This document shows positions 1 through 7,808 of a stretch of DNA of 10,716 nt, one piece after another. The notes under the pieces were generated by a model. It was not told the DNA's origin and did no database searches. It saw nothing but the letters and a program-made list of their open reading frames with translations. Location: the NCBI GenBank assembly GCA_000333855.2, contig CM007333.1, positions 1-10,716 of the forward strand. The letters run 5' to 3'. The position numbers were made by a program, and so were the translations under genes. This DNA is from Endotrypanum monterogeii. Its lineage: Eukaryota; Euglenozoa; Kinetoplastea; Trypanosomatida; Trypanosomatidae. Within the stretch, counting starts at the first letter, position 1, and every line of letters begins with the position of its first letter.

Positions 1-3
1 TGA

Positions 4-66
4 CCCTAACCCTAACCCTAACCCTAACCCTAACCCTAACCCTAACCCTAACCCTAACCCTAACCC
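4..66. repeat. Telomere, (CCCTAA)n
   Basis: Ten exact CCCTAA units followed by CCC, preceded only by the three bases TGA. The C-rich strand reads 5' to 3' into the window, as expected at the left end of a chromosome. TTAGGG is the telomere repeat of kinetoplastids, but also of vertebrates and many fungi. The kinetoplastid assignment rests on the gene layout, not on this repeat. The array is short, probably because the assembly stops inside it. Confidence 0.97.
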
Positions 67-2345
67 ACAACTGAGGCCCTGACACCACCCGTTACAGTGC
101 CTGGGGCATGTCGCAAACCCAAAGGCACACCCCAATATTCGACCCCCAGCCCATGGGGGCCACCCTAGGCATTTCCAGTGGAGCCAGCCAAGGGTTCCCT
201 GGAGGCGCCTAACTTACTATGATAATGGGGTGTTCTGGGGCAAAACTCTAGCCGAAGCCAAAAACTCGGAAGAAACATCAAAGAACCCCCCATGAACCAC
301 TCAGACACCACATCGTTGGGTCGCGGTGGCCAAAGCCCCACCACGCACTCCCTGGTTGTCACCAACCGAAAGGTGGCGTCCTCCAACAGCCGCCCTAGCC
401 AGCGGCCCCTTTATCGGATCCCAATAAACACACAGAAGAGCTCAGCGGCGAAACAGCGCTTCAGAATAACACTCGCCATGGTCTTAATTACTTTCGGCAA
501 TCAGTCCAGTAGACAACATTAAAATTTCTCGGAGAGCCGACTTCAAAGAGTGCGGCGTCCTTCACCTCAAAATGAACGAGCCAATCGCGAAAATTACCCC
601 TCAGTTCCGCAACTCCCCCACACCACACCATAGCCCTTAAAGATGGCACTGGGCAAGTAGGGGGGGAAGCGCGGTCGGCCCCACATCGACGCTACCAAGA
701 GCAGCCCACCCTTCCACTCAGGCGCAAGACGACAGCGCCCTTTTTCTCAGGGTGCGAGCGGGCCGCCGAGGGTTATTATATCCCATACGATTTGAAAAGG
801 GGATGTGATCCAGTCATGTTCTCGCTGCCCCCGGGGGAAGGAGGCGAAGCCGAGTCAAAACACAGGGACGCCCCTGTCGCCATCAGGGCAAAGAAAAATG
901 TACAATACGGGGAAATCTCTGTGAGTACGCAAAAAAAAAAAAAAATGCCCTCCACCCGATCACGGGCAACTCTATACCCTGCTGCCCCAGGGACGAGGGG
1001 CCCAACAAGCGCCCTTTTGACCCGATATACGTTCCAAAGTGGATCCCATTCCCCTTGCACATACTCACACACAAAAGACGCATTCCGATGGCACATCGGA
1101 CTACAGCTAGTGGAAAAACAGAGAGAAAAGGGATAGCCCTCGGGGCTTCGCCATCCTTAACCGCGTTCTGTCAAAGGCCCTGCCCCCTAAAGAATCTTGC
1201 CAAGTACCTCACGTCGGTAAAAAAACTCCTCACAAACGGAAACTGCACAGTACCAATTGGAGACATCCTTGTCATCGTTAAGACAGTTACTTGTCCCACC
1301 AGAGCTGAACAGTCCGCAGAGAAGAGATGGACACAAGTGAAAGTCAGCTGGTAAAGTGAGTCTGGCTTAAAGGCTCACAGATTCCGCAACTCCGACCATC
1401 ATACTGGATTACCTCGAGGCACAAACCCCCTTCATAAGGACAAGGGAGGGGGGCCGGTACTGAAGCACCAAGTGGTGTACGACAACGCCGGGACCTCTGT
1501 ACAATCAACACCCTCACGCCAGGACCCTTATAGCCCTATCGGCAAAATTGCCGGACGACGGTGTGGGCAAGAAAACAAAGTGGCCCTTCAAATTGACAAG
1601 CCAGTTCGATGACTAGCCCGCGCACTGGCTGCATGGCAGGCCAGATGAAAGAAGGGCGGTCGTACGCGCGATGTCCCTGTCAATGCTCTGTTCGGAGCGC
1701 TAGGGGTCCAGACGAAAACTGGAAATGAGAGCAGTCGCAGACGCACAGAGAAAAACGCACACGGAAAAGACTACAAAGGGAGTACCACCCTCCTCTAGAC
1801 ACTTGCTTGAATCGGGCAATGACGATGGAAACTGTACATGAAACTGTTGTGTAGGGGGATGTGTATCTTAGGGAAGGTGTGTATACTTCTCGGTGCGGCA
1901 ATGGTGGGAGTGGTAATCGCGTGACGAGGACAAGAAGGGCAGTGCTCCCATGAACCCACACTGAGTCGGCTACAAATTACAGGAAAAGAATGAATGGAGC
2001 AGAACGCCAGAGCGCCTTGAAGGAGGACGAGACACAAGACACTTGGAGTTTCTCTTTTATCTAGCATGGGGCATAACGGAGGCGACGCATCGAATATCCA
2101 GAATGGGTGCCCAAGCGGGTCTTGAAGAGTTCTTCTCGAGTTTGTTTCAATCTAGCCAAGTATAGCAAAGCACTTGGCCACGGCAGGAACTACAAAGGAA
2201 AGGAATACGAGAAACAAAACGGCGTAGAGTGTGTTCACCATGCTACCGACGTAAAGGCGTTAGTGGAAAAGCCGAAGTTCTTCAATGGTGCTGCGCTGCG
2301 CCAAACAATGCACCTCCCTGATTTTTGCATGCTGGAAAACAAATG
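67..2345. other. Subtelomeric spacer without convincing genes
   Basis: About 2.3 kb separates the telomere repeats from the first gene. Open frames here are short (about 60-125 codons), occur on both strands, overlap one another, and often open only with a non-ATG codon. None shows a recognisable domain. The first few hundred bases are rich in C runs on the plus strand. There is a 15-base A run at 931-945 and short inverted repeats, but no tandem array, no recognisable transposase or reverse transcriptase, and no surface-antigen family I can identify. The right-hand part, next to the WD40 gene stop codon, should include that gene's 3' UTR and polyadenylation site. The roughly 190 bases next to the telomere could be a conserved telomere-junction element, as known in T. 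cruzi. That is a suggestion from position only. Confidence 0.6.
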
Positions 2346-4298
2346 TCAGAAGGAAACCGGAGGGCTGGCGCACGTGGTACACAAGACAATCATGCCATCC
2401 TCCCCAGAACTGACCTCGTATAAACCCTCAACTTTCACATCTGTGATGGGTGAACGATGCAGTGGCAGCTGTGCAGAATAGCGCACGAGATTGCAGTTGA
2501 AACTAGCTTGAGACAAGTATAGATCTCCGCTTCGGGGGGCCTCGGCCCCTCGCGCTTGGACTGCGGGCTTTACTGCGGAGTCGCGCGAACGAAAATTCCA
2601 AAAGTAAAGGCAGCCGTCTTCTCCACCACTGAAGAGCTCCGCGTCCGTGTTGCCGAATGATGTGGGTGTGCGTGCCTTCGTATTATGCTCGGAGCCGATA
2701 AAGCGATAAGGCAATAACTCACCCGTCAGCACATCCCACATGCGCATCAGACCTCCCCGGTAGGATGCCAAAAGAAAAGTCGAGGAAGGGGACACTGCCA
2801 ATGAGCAAATCTCCATCGCAATGGGCGACACGAGCGACGCTGTTAGGACACCGGTGGCTACATCTACGACTCGTATACAGCCGTCTTTGGAGGCAGAAAA
2901 GTATGCTGTGCCAGTGCGATTCACCACGAGCGAGACGACACTATAGTTGCTGAAGAGGTGATGATGCAGCTTAGTACCGGTATTCAGATCCCACACGCAG
3001 ACGGTGCCCTCAGAAAGCCCGGTCACGGCGAGTGTGCCGCATGGGAAAAAAGAGCCTGCGTACACGTCAGCTGCGTGCGCCAAGACCCCAGCGACGTAAT
3101 CACATGCAGGGGCAGCGGCGCCACAGTCGAATAGAGTCTGCATGTTGAGGACAACTGCCTGGCAGCTGCCCCAGCATAACAATTTTGTGCCGCTGCGACG
3201 CAGGTCGCGTATGGGGCGCTTGGTATGATACAAGAGCTGTGCCCTGTCCACTGCGTAAGCCTCCGATGAAGGTGTTGAGAGCTCGCTGCCGCTCAGGGGT
3301 CCAGTGGGAATCCACAGTACAGCACCGGTGTCCGTTGCTGCGACGACAGCGCCATGACTGAGAAAGGGCTGGCAGGCAGTTAGCTTCACACACTGCCGCA
3401 CATCACTGTGCGCCTGGGCAGGAAAAATGCGCCGCACGAGAGCGCTGACGTCGATCGAGAGAAAGGGGTCTGTTGCCGGCAACTGCTCCTCGAGTGGCGC
3501 AGAGAGTGAAGTAACTGTCACGCGCTGACGACGATGCACGAGTTCGGGGTATTGGCGGGTCACGAGCTCATAAGAGAAAGACTGCTGAAAGATGGTCGAA
3601 AGCGGTCTCTTCAGCTCCACAGGTGCCGACATGCACACGTTGCCCTGCCGGTAGTAATTGGAGCAATCGACTCCTCCGATCTGCATGCGGATGTGCTGCA
3701 GAAGCTGCGCGCGCCCGAGCTCCGCTGTCCAGCCACGGTACTCCGGGTATAGGTGACTACACTCCGCTACCGTCTTACACGTCAACAGGTAAGCAAGTTT
3801 TTGAAAGTGTTCACGGCTTATAGACCGCTCAAATGGTTTAATGCTGCGCATAAAAAATGTGAAAGTACGCTGATCGTTGTCTTCCTCTACAAGCTCCATG
3901 TACTGTTGTTGAGCCAGTAAAAACGGTAGCGAACGCACTAATAAGGCTACTGGCGACGTCCCCCTGGGCCTCAGCCCATTTTTCGTAGCTACCCGGGTTT
4001 GAAGTTTTTTTAGGCTTTTTTGCGCACTTTCCCAGTTGCTTTCCTCCACGGAGCGGCTCAACACGCGCAGCGTCTTGCGCAGTTGGTGTTCACCGCGGAA
4101 CTGGCTTGTGGCTTCCTCCCGAAGCATCTGTGCCGAGGACGTAAAGCCCTCCTGGACGAGCCAGGCGACAACTATTTGAACCATTTCGCTCCGTGTTACA
4201 TCATTTGACTCAATGTCTACTATGGAAGTAGGGGTGAAGGGAGCACGCCTAGTGCTGTCGCACTGGCCGGTGCTGCTGCGTAGAGCTTGGAAGTTCAT
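2346..4298 (-). CDS. LisH/CTLH/WD40-repeat protein, WDR26/Gid7-like
   Basis: A 650-residue protein. Residues about 36-62 fit a LisH dimerisation motif, with hydrophobic residues followed by WLVQEGFTSSAQML. Residues about 72-180 fit a CTLH/CRA-like helical region: the LPFLLAQQQYMELVEE segment, then IKPFER, then a stretch around KLAYLLTC. The C-terminal half gives seven recognisable blade ends of a WD40 propeller, at about 317-333, 372-389, 421-441, 465-483, 508-527, 553-571 and 626-640. The clearest are VCVWDLNTG and MRMWDVLTGE. The same order of parts is found in WDR26/Gid7, a scaffold subunit of the CTLH/GID E3 ubiquitin ligase, and in SMU1 and Topless-type proteins. WDR26/Gid7 fits best because of the linker after CTLH, but this is inference. 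The ATG at 4298 is preferred because the frame upstream runs through a (CA)n microsatellite read as Thr-His repeats, and a likely splice acceptor lies 9 bases before it. It is the gene nearest the telomere and is transcribed towards it. The frame is intact. Confidence 0.88.
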   Translation of the reverse strand: MNFQALRSSTGQCDSTRRAPFTPTSIVDIESNDVTRSEMVQIVVAWLVQEGFTSSAQMLREEATSQFRGEHQLRKTLRVLSRSVEESNWESAQKSLKKLQTRVATKNGLRPRGTSPVALLVRSLPFLLAQQQYMELVEEDNDQRTFTFFMRSIKPFERSISREHFQKLAYLLTCKTVAECSHLYPEYRGWTAELGRAQLLQHIRMQIGGVDCSNYYRQGNVCMSAPVELKRPLSTIFQQSFSYELVTRQYPELVHRRQRVTVTSLSAPLEEQLPATDPFLSIDVSALVRRIFPAQAHSDVRQCVKLTACQPFLSHGAVVAATDTGAVLWIPTGPLSGSELSTPSSEAYAVDRAQLLYHTKRPIRDLRRSGTKLLCWGSCQAVVLNMQTLFDCGAAAPACDYVAGVLAHAADVYAGSFFPCGTLAVTGLSEGTVCVWDLNTGTKLHHHLFSNYSVVSLVVNRTGTAYFSASKDGCIRVVDVATGVLTASLVSPIAMEICSLAVSPSSTFLLASYRGGLMRMWDVLTGELLPYRFIGSEHNTKARTPTSFGNTDAELFSGGEDGCLYFWNFRSRDSAVKPAVQARGAEAPRSGDLYLSQASFNCNLVRYSAQLPLHRSPITDVKVEGLYEVSSGEDGMIVLCTTCASPPVSF

Positions 4299-4306
4299 CG
4301 CTCCAA

Positions 4307-4308
4307 CT

Positions 4309-4354
<46 letters not shown>

Positions 4355-4371
4355 ATGGGGGAGGGGGGAGG
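4307..4371 (-). promoter_or_regulatory. Predicted trans-splice acceptor of the WD40 gene
   Basis: On the minus strand, a C-rich polypyrimidine run (4357-4371) is followed by a (CA)n stretch (4313-4353) that contains no AG. The first AG then lies at 4308-4307. Splicing there leaves an 8-base 5' UTR before the ATG at 4298. A second AG at 4302-4301 would leave only 2 bases. Polypyrimidine followed by the first AG is the standard kinetoplastid rule for spliced-leader addition. The site itself is inferred. Confidence 0.6.
4313..4353. repeat. (GT)n / (CA)n microsatellite
   Basis: An uninterrupted 41-base GT tract on the plus strand, so (CA)n on the sense strand of the WD40 gene. It lies between the polypyrimidine run and the predicted splice acceptor. 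It keeps the reading frame of the WD40 gene open upstream and creates a spurious Thr-His repeat extension there. Confidence 0.98.
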
Positions 4372-4898
4372 CTAGCTCGGTTTTGTTCGCTCAAAGGAGA
4401 CATGTTGATGTATGTATGCAAGTGTGTGTTTCAATTGGGTATTGCAGAGTATTAGACGCGCAGAAATGAATCGGAATGCGGGAAAAAAAAGAGCCAAAAG
4501 TACAGAGACTGTAGAAAATGCGGTTACTTCACTTAGCTCTGAGCCTGTACGTTTGTGTATGTGTGGGTAGATGAAAAGATCGGTCTGTCACACAAATGCG
4601 AAGTAGTCATTAGAAACGAACGGATACAACCTTCACGTCTCTGGATGGCAAAACCCTTCTTAATTCCCAACGGCATGCGCAGAGCGTGCAGGAAAGAGGA
4701 AGTGTATCAAAGAAAGCAAAGCATTAGAGTAGTTCAAGGTGATGGATAGCGCATCTTACCAACTGTGGAGAACAAATATTGAGGCACACGATACCCAGAA
4801 CCTCTGCACCTCACCTCACCCGGCCCATGCACCGCTCCTGACATCACCTGCATATGTTTTCAGCTCCTGAGTTTATTGTGACGACATGCTCTAGAAGT

Positions 4899-5072
4899 TT
4901 ATTGGTGCCGACGGCGGCGGTATCCGTATTTTTTTTTTTTAGAGAGACGTAACTGATACCGCGAGGTGGAAACGTGATGCCAGCGATGTGTGCACAACGG
5001 CGGTTTTCTGGTCGAGGGGGGGCACGAAAAAAAAAAAGTATACGAAGGAGGGGGAACAAAAGACACGAACAT
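4899..5072 (-). other. Small ORF behind an orphan splice-acceptor-like module
   Basis: A 57-codon ATG frame whose ATG is the first one after the AG of the polypyrimidine-(CA)n module at 5126-5215, with a would-be 5' UTR of 53 bases. The product starts with a hydrophobic stretch (MFVSFVPPP) and ends in basic runs (KKKK, then RRRR before HQ). Those runs come largely from homopolymer and CGG-type simple sequence, which argues against coding. I list it because the splice signal upstream is as good as that of the real genes. It may instead be the 5' end of a non-coding transcript, or nothing. Confidence 0.13.
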
Positions 5073-5125
5073 TGTGAGTGATAAGCAAAGCAAGTCCCTC
5101 TACCCAAGTGTCGGTTAGGGAATAT

Positions 5126-5158
5126 CTGTTTTGATAAATAACATGCACGTGTGTGCGT

Positions 5159-5206
<48 letters not shown>

Positions 5207-5215
5207 AAAAGAGGA
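5126..5215 (-). promoter_or_regulatory. Polypyrimidine-(CA)n-AG module without an obvious gene
   Basis: The minus strand shows a pyrimidine run (5203-5215), then (CA)n with a few CG variants (5149-5203), then an AT-rich stretch free of AG up to the first AG at 5127-5126. This is the same order as at the acceptor of the WD40 gene. Downstream on the sense strand there is only a 57-codon frame before the WD40 gene itself, whose ATG is about 830 bases away. It may be an alternative far-upstream acceptor for the WD40 mRNA, an acceptor for a short transcript, or a non-functional look-alike. Confidence 0.35.
5149..5203. repeat. (GT)n / (CA)n microsatellite with GC variants
   Basis: A 55-base plus-strand GT tract in which three units near its left end read GC instead of GT. 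It is the longest of three such tracts in the window. All three have GT on the plus strand, so all are (CA)n on the transcribed sense strand. Confidence 0.97.
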
Positions 5216-6056
5216 TGTCCTTCGAAATTCGAGGGCCTTGATAACAGTAGCCTCTAGAGTACCGACCCCCATCCCTTCTTCTTACCTACGCATCTTCGGG
5301 TGCCTTTTGGAAAGAACGATTGTAATGACCTCTATCTGCTAAAGTCATGATCCAAAGTGTGTGACAGCCAAAGTGGCGCGTGAATGTACCATCATTATAC
5401 CCTCCTCGTCCGAATCACCGATGCACTCAAGTGAAAAGACTCGTGAAACGCAATATAACCTGCAGGAAGAGGAGGGCAAAAGAATCCAGCGCCGACAGAA
5501 GACTCGCAGACACAAAATTCGAAAAATAAATCAATGTATACTGCATAGAATCAGACAAATGAGATGAGTACGAAACACCCAGGAAAAAAAGACTTGTGGG
5601 GACAGAATGGGTGTTATTATAATCAGCACATCAGAAGAGGAGGAGAAAAATCCTTCCCCCCCCCACGCCCACCTCCACAAGCTACACACCCAAACACAAG
5701 CATTTCTCTCTCTTTTTCAAACAGTCACACTCACCACACTCGTGTATGCCGGTGATACCACTGTAGATGAAATGGTTGCGCAAGCAACCCAAAAGGAGAA
5801 TGAAAGAAAATGAAAGCAGTGTCACCAGTACGAGGTGGACACTGCACCATCGTTGCATCCTCTTAAGCGCCAACTGAGAATTATCTTTGCAGACACAAAC
5901 AACAGAGAGTAGATAAAATAAAAGATAGCCTCAAATCTAATGGCAGCTCGCATGAAGTTACGGTACATTGTAGCACGTGACATACGAAAGTGGTGGCGAC
6001 CTGTGCTGTCTTTCGTACAGTCGTTTCGAGGTAAATAGTGCACATGACCAGCGCCG

Positions 6057-7250
6057 TCAACGCCCCTTGCGCTGATCGCGACGAGCGAAGTCAAAGAGAG
6101 CTTGCGTAATATCTTCCTTTGTTATTTCTGGCCAGGCCTTCCGCAGAAACACAAACTCTGAGTAGGCGCACTCATAGAGAAGAAAATTACTGATGCGCTG
6201 CTCACCGCTTGTACGGATAATAAGGTCCGGCTCCACAGCGACCTTGCATTCGAAGACATGGGCGTCCTCAGCCTCGTGCTCATTTTGCGTAATGCTGCGC
6301 AGCATTTCCCTGTCCAGCTCTGCCTTCGTCACCTGTGCGCAAGGCCCTGCCGCAGGGCCAAGGTTGGCGCTCCCTTGGAGGCGACGGGCAAGAAGACGGT
6401 TGCACGCTGCCACTACCTCTGACTGGCCGCTATAGCTTACGCAGATATTCAAGACAAGGCGGCGGGGCTGCAGTTGCCGCGTTTCTTCCTCTACACTTCT
6501 CATGAGCTCTACGACCCGATGGGGAAGAAGACCAAGTTCAGTGGAAATGAAACGCACAAAGATGTGGCGCTCCAGCGCCATCTGGCGAATTTCACGGAAG
6601 TAGAAGAAAAAGAGCGACAAAAGCGCATCCACCTCCGCAGGAGGGCGGTTCCAGTTGTCGGTGGAGAAAGCGTACACAGTTAACATATTGATATGTGCCT
6701 CCATACAGTAGATGGCAACCTCGAGCAGCTTTTTCCCGCCGTGGCGGTGACCATCGAGAGAAGTGTTTTGAATAAGCTCTAGGAAACGCTTGTAGCGCTC
6801 CCCTAGCGAAATACAAGGACTCTGCAGCGTCTCTGTTTCCGTGGCCTCTGTGGAGTTGCACAGGACTTCGCGCATGCTGCGCAGTGCGGCCGCATCTATT
6901 TCTCTAGTAGCTGTGCTATGACGCTTGCCGTAACGCCTGTTGCCGTCCATGATGATCCCGAGGTGTCGCACATGGTGATCCACGTAGGGAGGCGTGCTCA
7001 TATTGACTGTGTTGACAACAAATGATGCGCCTCGGCGGGTGTACAGCTTTAGTACAACGAGCACTATGTGTCCTACAAAGGCGAAGACCAGCATAGCCAG
7101 ACACGCCACCCCAAACGTGCCGCAGGCTGTGCGAAGAGCGAGAATGTCATCGATGCTGTTGAATCCCATTGATCTGTCAAGCTGAGCTGGGGTGACCCTG
7201 TGCCTCAGTTTAGGGAGGGTCGCCAGCAGCAGTGTGCCCTTGTAGTACAT
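6057..7250 (-). CDS. cis-prenyltransferase (dehydrodolichyl diphosphate synthase type)
   Basis: A 397-residue protein. The family condenses isopentenyl diphosphate units onto farnesyl diphosphate with cis double bonds. In eukaryotes this gives the dolichol backbone for N-glycosylation and GPI-anchor synthesis at the ER. Visible motifs: HLGIIMDGNRR at 96-106 with the catalytic Asp at 102; GHRHG at 167-171; the TVYAFSTDNWNRP block at 191-203; DLIIRTSGEQRISNF at 342-356 with the substrate-binding Arg and Ser residues; and WPEI at 373-376. The C-terminus ends in an R-x-G-like RKG (394-396), the motif that completes the active site of single-subunit or homodimeric enzymes. A hydrophobic segment at about 44-69 should anchor it in the membrane. 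An extra stretch of roughly 50 residues lies between the Asp motif and GHRHG. The ATG at 7250 is chosen: the frame runs on upstream only to a non-ATG codon, and predicted acceptors sit 40-45 bases before it. An internal ATG at 7169 is possible and would keep the membrane segment. Confidence 0.95.
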   Translation of the reverse strand: MYYKGTLLLATLPKLRHRVTPAQLDRSMGFNSIDDILALRTACGTFGVACLAMLVFAFVGHIVLVVLKLYTRRGASFVVNTVNMSTPPYVDHHVRHLGIIMDGNRRYGKRHSTATREIDAAALRSMREVLCNSTEATETETLQSPCISLGERYKRFLELIQNTSLDGHRHGGKKLLEVAIYCMEAHINMLTVYAFSTDNWNRPPAEVDALLSLFFFYFREIRQMALERHIFVRFISTELGLLPHRVVELMRSVEEETRQLQPRRLVLNICVSYSGQSEVVAACNRLLARRLQGSANLGPAAGPCAQVTKAELDREMLRSITQNEHEAEDAHVFECKVAVEPDLIIRTSGEQRISNFLLYECAYSEFVFLRKAWPEITKEDITQALFDFARRDQRKGR

Positions 7251-7290
7251 TGTGAGCGTGTAGACGTTGGGGGAGGAGGGAGGGGAATTA

Positions 7291-7347
7291 CTGAACTTCG
7301 ACGAAGCGAGAAGCAAATGTTACGACAAAAGAGGAGAGGAAGAGAGA
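7291..7347 (-). promoter_or_regulatory. Predicted trans-splice acceptor of the cis-prenyltransferase gene
   Basis: On the minus strand a 21-base pyrimidine-only run (7327-7347) is followed by an AG-free stretch, then two close AGs at 7297-7296 and 7292-7291. These leave 5' UTRs of about 45 and 40 bases before the ATG at 7250. A second C-rich run (about 7269-7285) lies inside the proposed 5' UTR. If that run acted as the splice signal, the next AG would fall after the ATG and translation would start at 7169, shortening the protein by 27 residues. Confidence 0.55.
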
Positions 7348-7808
7348 TGCAGTAACCTAGACAGTGGTGGTACACAAAGCGGTCACATAGGTGGCGAGGT
7401 GCAGCGACCGTGAGTGCGAGGCTACGTAGACGGTGATGTGTGCCTTCCATTCGCTCATGCATCATCGGAGTGTGGTAGGGTGCAGGAGACGACGTCGGAA
7501 TTAATAAAAGGGGGGGACAAGAGGCACACACGGAAACAAAATCGTGATTGCCGTTTTCACAATCATCCTGCGTCCCATGCACACGCGCAGACGAAGTAAA
7601 AACGGTTACAGCATACGGAAGACGCCTAGTGGAGTTTTGTATATTATTCAGTACAGGACATCATCAGCAGAGGTGGCGGCGGCAGCCAAGGTCAGAATAG
7701 ATAAGCAGCGGTGTGTAAATGTACCGTTGGACTCCTTTTGCACAGTAGACCTGGGCGACGCACCGGGCGATGGGGGAGGTGTGCGCACGTACACACGAAC
7801 AGCTTCCT
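7348..7808. other. Spacer between cis-prenyltransferase and coiled-coil gene
   Basis: No gene is seen in this stretch. By orientation it should hold the 3' UTR and polyadenylation site of the coiled-coil gene at 7809-8414. It includes a 7-base G run near 7510 and a GGC/GGA-rich patch near 7670-7690. Confidence 0.5.

Larger units (their letters stand above)
4372..6056. other. Long intergenic region between WD40 and cis-prenyltransferase genes
   Basis: No convincing protein gene is seen in these 1.7 kb. On the sense (minus) strand the part next to 6056 should be the 3' UTR of the cis-prenyltransferase mRNA. The region contains a (CA)n tract at 5149-5203, an 11-base T run near 4929-4940, an 11-base A run near 5027-5038, a C run at 5656-5664, and A-rich plus-strand stretches around 5460-5600. 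Open frames on either strand are short and are dominated by these simple sequences, apart from one candidate listed separately at 4899-5072. The gap is long compared with the other spacers here. Confidence 0.55.

Noticed and set aside
776..1136. Overlapping frames of about 106-114 codons on both strands in the subtelomere
   Set aside because: Both pass through the A run at 931-945, which gives Lys or Phe repeats, and neither shows a domain. Opposite-strand frames of this length are expected by chance in this composition.
604..1394. Two copies of a 11-12 base sequence, TTCCGCAACTCC, near 605 and 1382
   Set aside because: The similarity does not extend beyond the short match, so it is not evidence of a repeat family.
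1599..1630. Inverted repeat with 7-base arms and an 18-base loop; a partial tRNA B-box-like GTTCGA lies within it
   Set aside because: The arms are short and no A box or tRNA-like fold was found. This is expected by chance.
2107..2481. A 124-codon plus-strand frame overlapping the end of the WD40 gene
   Set aside because: It opens with GTG, overlaps the WD40 gene antisense, and has no recognisable domain. It also runs against the strand of every supported gene.
4844..5272. A 142-codon minus-strand frame with a long Thr-His repeat
   Set aside because: The repeat is the (CA)n microsatellite read as protein, and the rest is simple sequence.
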